This document shows positions 50,867-51,908 of a stretch of 51,908 bases of DNA, piece by piece (the stretch's first letter is position 1; each line of letters starts with the position of its first letter). The translations under genes were made by a program, and so were the position numbers. Under the pieces are notes generated by a model. It was given only the letters and a program-made list of their open reading frames with translations. It was not told the DNA's origin and ran no database searches. The DNA is from an uncultured Lachnospiraceae bacterium. GTDB taxonomy: Bacteria > Bacillota > Clostridia > Lachnospirales > Lachnospiraceae. The stretch covers positions 1-51,908 of the forward strand of contig CAMVRS010000007.1 in assembly GCA_947169935.1 (NCBI GenBank), in the 5' to 3' direction.

Positions 50867-51908
50867 GTTTCAGAGCCCTCTGGATTCACACTGCTCTCAA
50901 ACTGTCCTGCAGGCGTTCCGGATCAGCTCTATGTTTCGGAGCCCTCTGGATTCACACTGCTCTCAAACGCATTGTTTATAACGTCTATACTCATACTCGT
51001 TTCGGAGCCCTCTGGATTCACACTGCTCTCAAACACCTCAAACTTCAGAGATGGAATATAAGGGTTTCGGAGCCCTCTGGATTCACACTGCTCTCAAACC
51101 ATCTTCATCCTCTACCGCCATGAATCTTGGTTTCGGAGCCCTCTGGATTCACACTGCTCTCAAACGTGCATACCCATAGGAACCATCACTGTTTGTTTCG
51201 GAGCCCTCTGGATTCACACTGCTCTCAAACTATCTGTTCCGGGAGTGGGATCTTTGCGTGGTTTCGGAGCCCTCTGGATTCACACTGCTCTCAAACACGT
51301 TTCCCGCCGCTTTTATAACAAGGGCGGTTTCGGAGCCCTCTGGATTCACACTGCTCTCAAACATACAAAAACGAACAATTGGGAACTTCCCCGTTTCGGA
51401 GCCCTCTGGATTCACACTGCTCTCAAACCATAACTTGAAACTCAATGTTCAGGATCTTGTTTCGGAGCCCTCTGGATTCACACTGCTCTCAAACAGATAG
51501 ACGATATATTTTCATAATCCGGAAGTTTCGGAGCCCTCTGGATTCACACTGCTCTCAAACAGACAACCGGACAGCTATGGCGATGTTGTTGTTTCGGAGC
51601 CCTCTGGATTCACACTGCTCTCAAACCCTGCGTCAAGCATTTTTCCGCTTTGTGTAGTTTCGGAGCCCTCTGGATTCACACTGCTCTCAAACAACCAGAT
51701 AGCCCTTTGTCCTGTATCTGTTGTTTCGGAGCCCTCTGGATTCACACTGCTCTCAAACTCTGAGGGGCCCGGGCTGGTAGACACGCTCGTTTCGGAGCCC
51801 TCTGGATTCACACTGCTCTCAAACCTTTGACTCCAGATCAAACTCCCCCAGGTGTTTCGGAGCCCTCTGGATTCACACTGCTCTCAAACGATGAAGCGTT
51901 CAGCAAAT
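50867..51908 (-). CRISPR. Type II CRISPR array, 16 repeats visible, runs off right edge
   Basis: Sixteen 36-bp repeats begin at 50867, 50933, 50999, 51064, 51130, 51195, 51261, 51327, 51393, 51459, 51525, 51591, 51657, 51723, 51789 and 51854, with 15 whole spacers of 29-30 bp and a partial one at the edge. On the plus strand each starts GTTTCGGAGCCC and ends CTGCTCTCAAAC. On the minus strand this begins GTTTGAGAGCAGTG, the form typical of type II (Cas9) repeats, so transcription is taken as leftward. The 50867 repeat differs by one base (GTTTCAGAG), as expected for the oldest, leader-distal repeat. The leader, cas9 and tracrRNA should lie beyond the right edge. Confidence 0.97.

Noticed and set aside
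50818-51841. Open frames through the array with repeating FRSPLDSHCSQT, FGALWIHTALK or FESSVNPEGSET peptides
   Set aside because: They are translations of CRISPR repeats in each frame and have no coding signals.

Overview
The window looks like chromosomal DNA of an anaerobic Clostridia bacterium, most likely a Lachnospiraceae relative. The grounds are: a murE-priA-def-fmt-rsmB-rlmN-prpC-prkC-rsgA-rpe string of the Bacillota type; a MurE with the meso-diaminopimelate DNPR motif plus lysA; a T-box in front of pheST; a CheV chemotaxis protein; strong GGAGG ribosome binding sites; and a type II CRISPR repeat that reads GTTTGAGAG on the minus strand. This placement is inference from gene content; no 16S gene or database comparison was available.

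Layout. 1-900: smpB and secG (minus). 921-1421: a non-coding element bounded by perfect 21-bp inverted repeats. 1.4-2.6 kb: a DAHP synthase on the plus strand. 2.6-8.7 kb (minus): HipA-like kinase, small partner, rqcH, pepC, a Nudix hydrolase and xerD. 8.7-21.2 kb (minus): the translation/cell-wall/signalling operon from murE to rpe, several genes joined by 1-4 bp stop/start overlaps. 21.3-24.2 kb: acyltransferase-like membrane protein and recJ. 24.3-26.5 kb (plus): a membrane-anchored trigger-factor-like PPIase and a glycosyltransferase-like protein. 26.5-34.9 kb (minus): a secreted beta-helix-like protein, murI, an RNA pseudouridine synthase, lysA, ung, hisF, hisH and a 685-residue membrane protein with three FliM-type CheY-binding-like peptides. 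35.0-35.5 kb (plus): an XRE regulator. 35.6-42.8 kb (minus): a 1320-residue surface protein, cheV, a lipoprotein and an unknown protein. 42.8-46.6 kb: T-box-pheS-pheT. 46.6-51.9 kb: a probable defence island with a TIR-TM-propeller protein, an MqsR-like/Panacea toxin-antitoxin pair under a twin-palindrome promoter, and a CRISPR array running off the right edge.

How the genes fit together. MurE, MurI, LysA and the PASTA kinase/phosphatase pair concern meso-DAP peptidoglycan and its sensing. Def, Fmt, RsmB, RlmN, RsgA, RqcH, SmpB and PheST serve translation and ribosome rescue. XerD, RecJ, PriA and Ung serve DNA maintenance.

The least ordinary signals are: (1) three accessory genes (HipA-like, lipoprotein, TIR) whose -10 hexamer lies exactly 7 nt before an ATG, implying leaderless mRNAs; (2) the 685-residue protein with three FliM-like peptides, about 4 kb from cheV; (3) a toxin gene whose only well-placed start is ATT behind a very strong Shine-Dalgarno; (4) a dispersed repeat that supplies the basic n-region of a signal peptide; (5) the TIR/toxin-antitoxin/CRISPR cluster. 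No tRNA or rRNA gene was seen.
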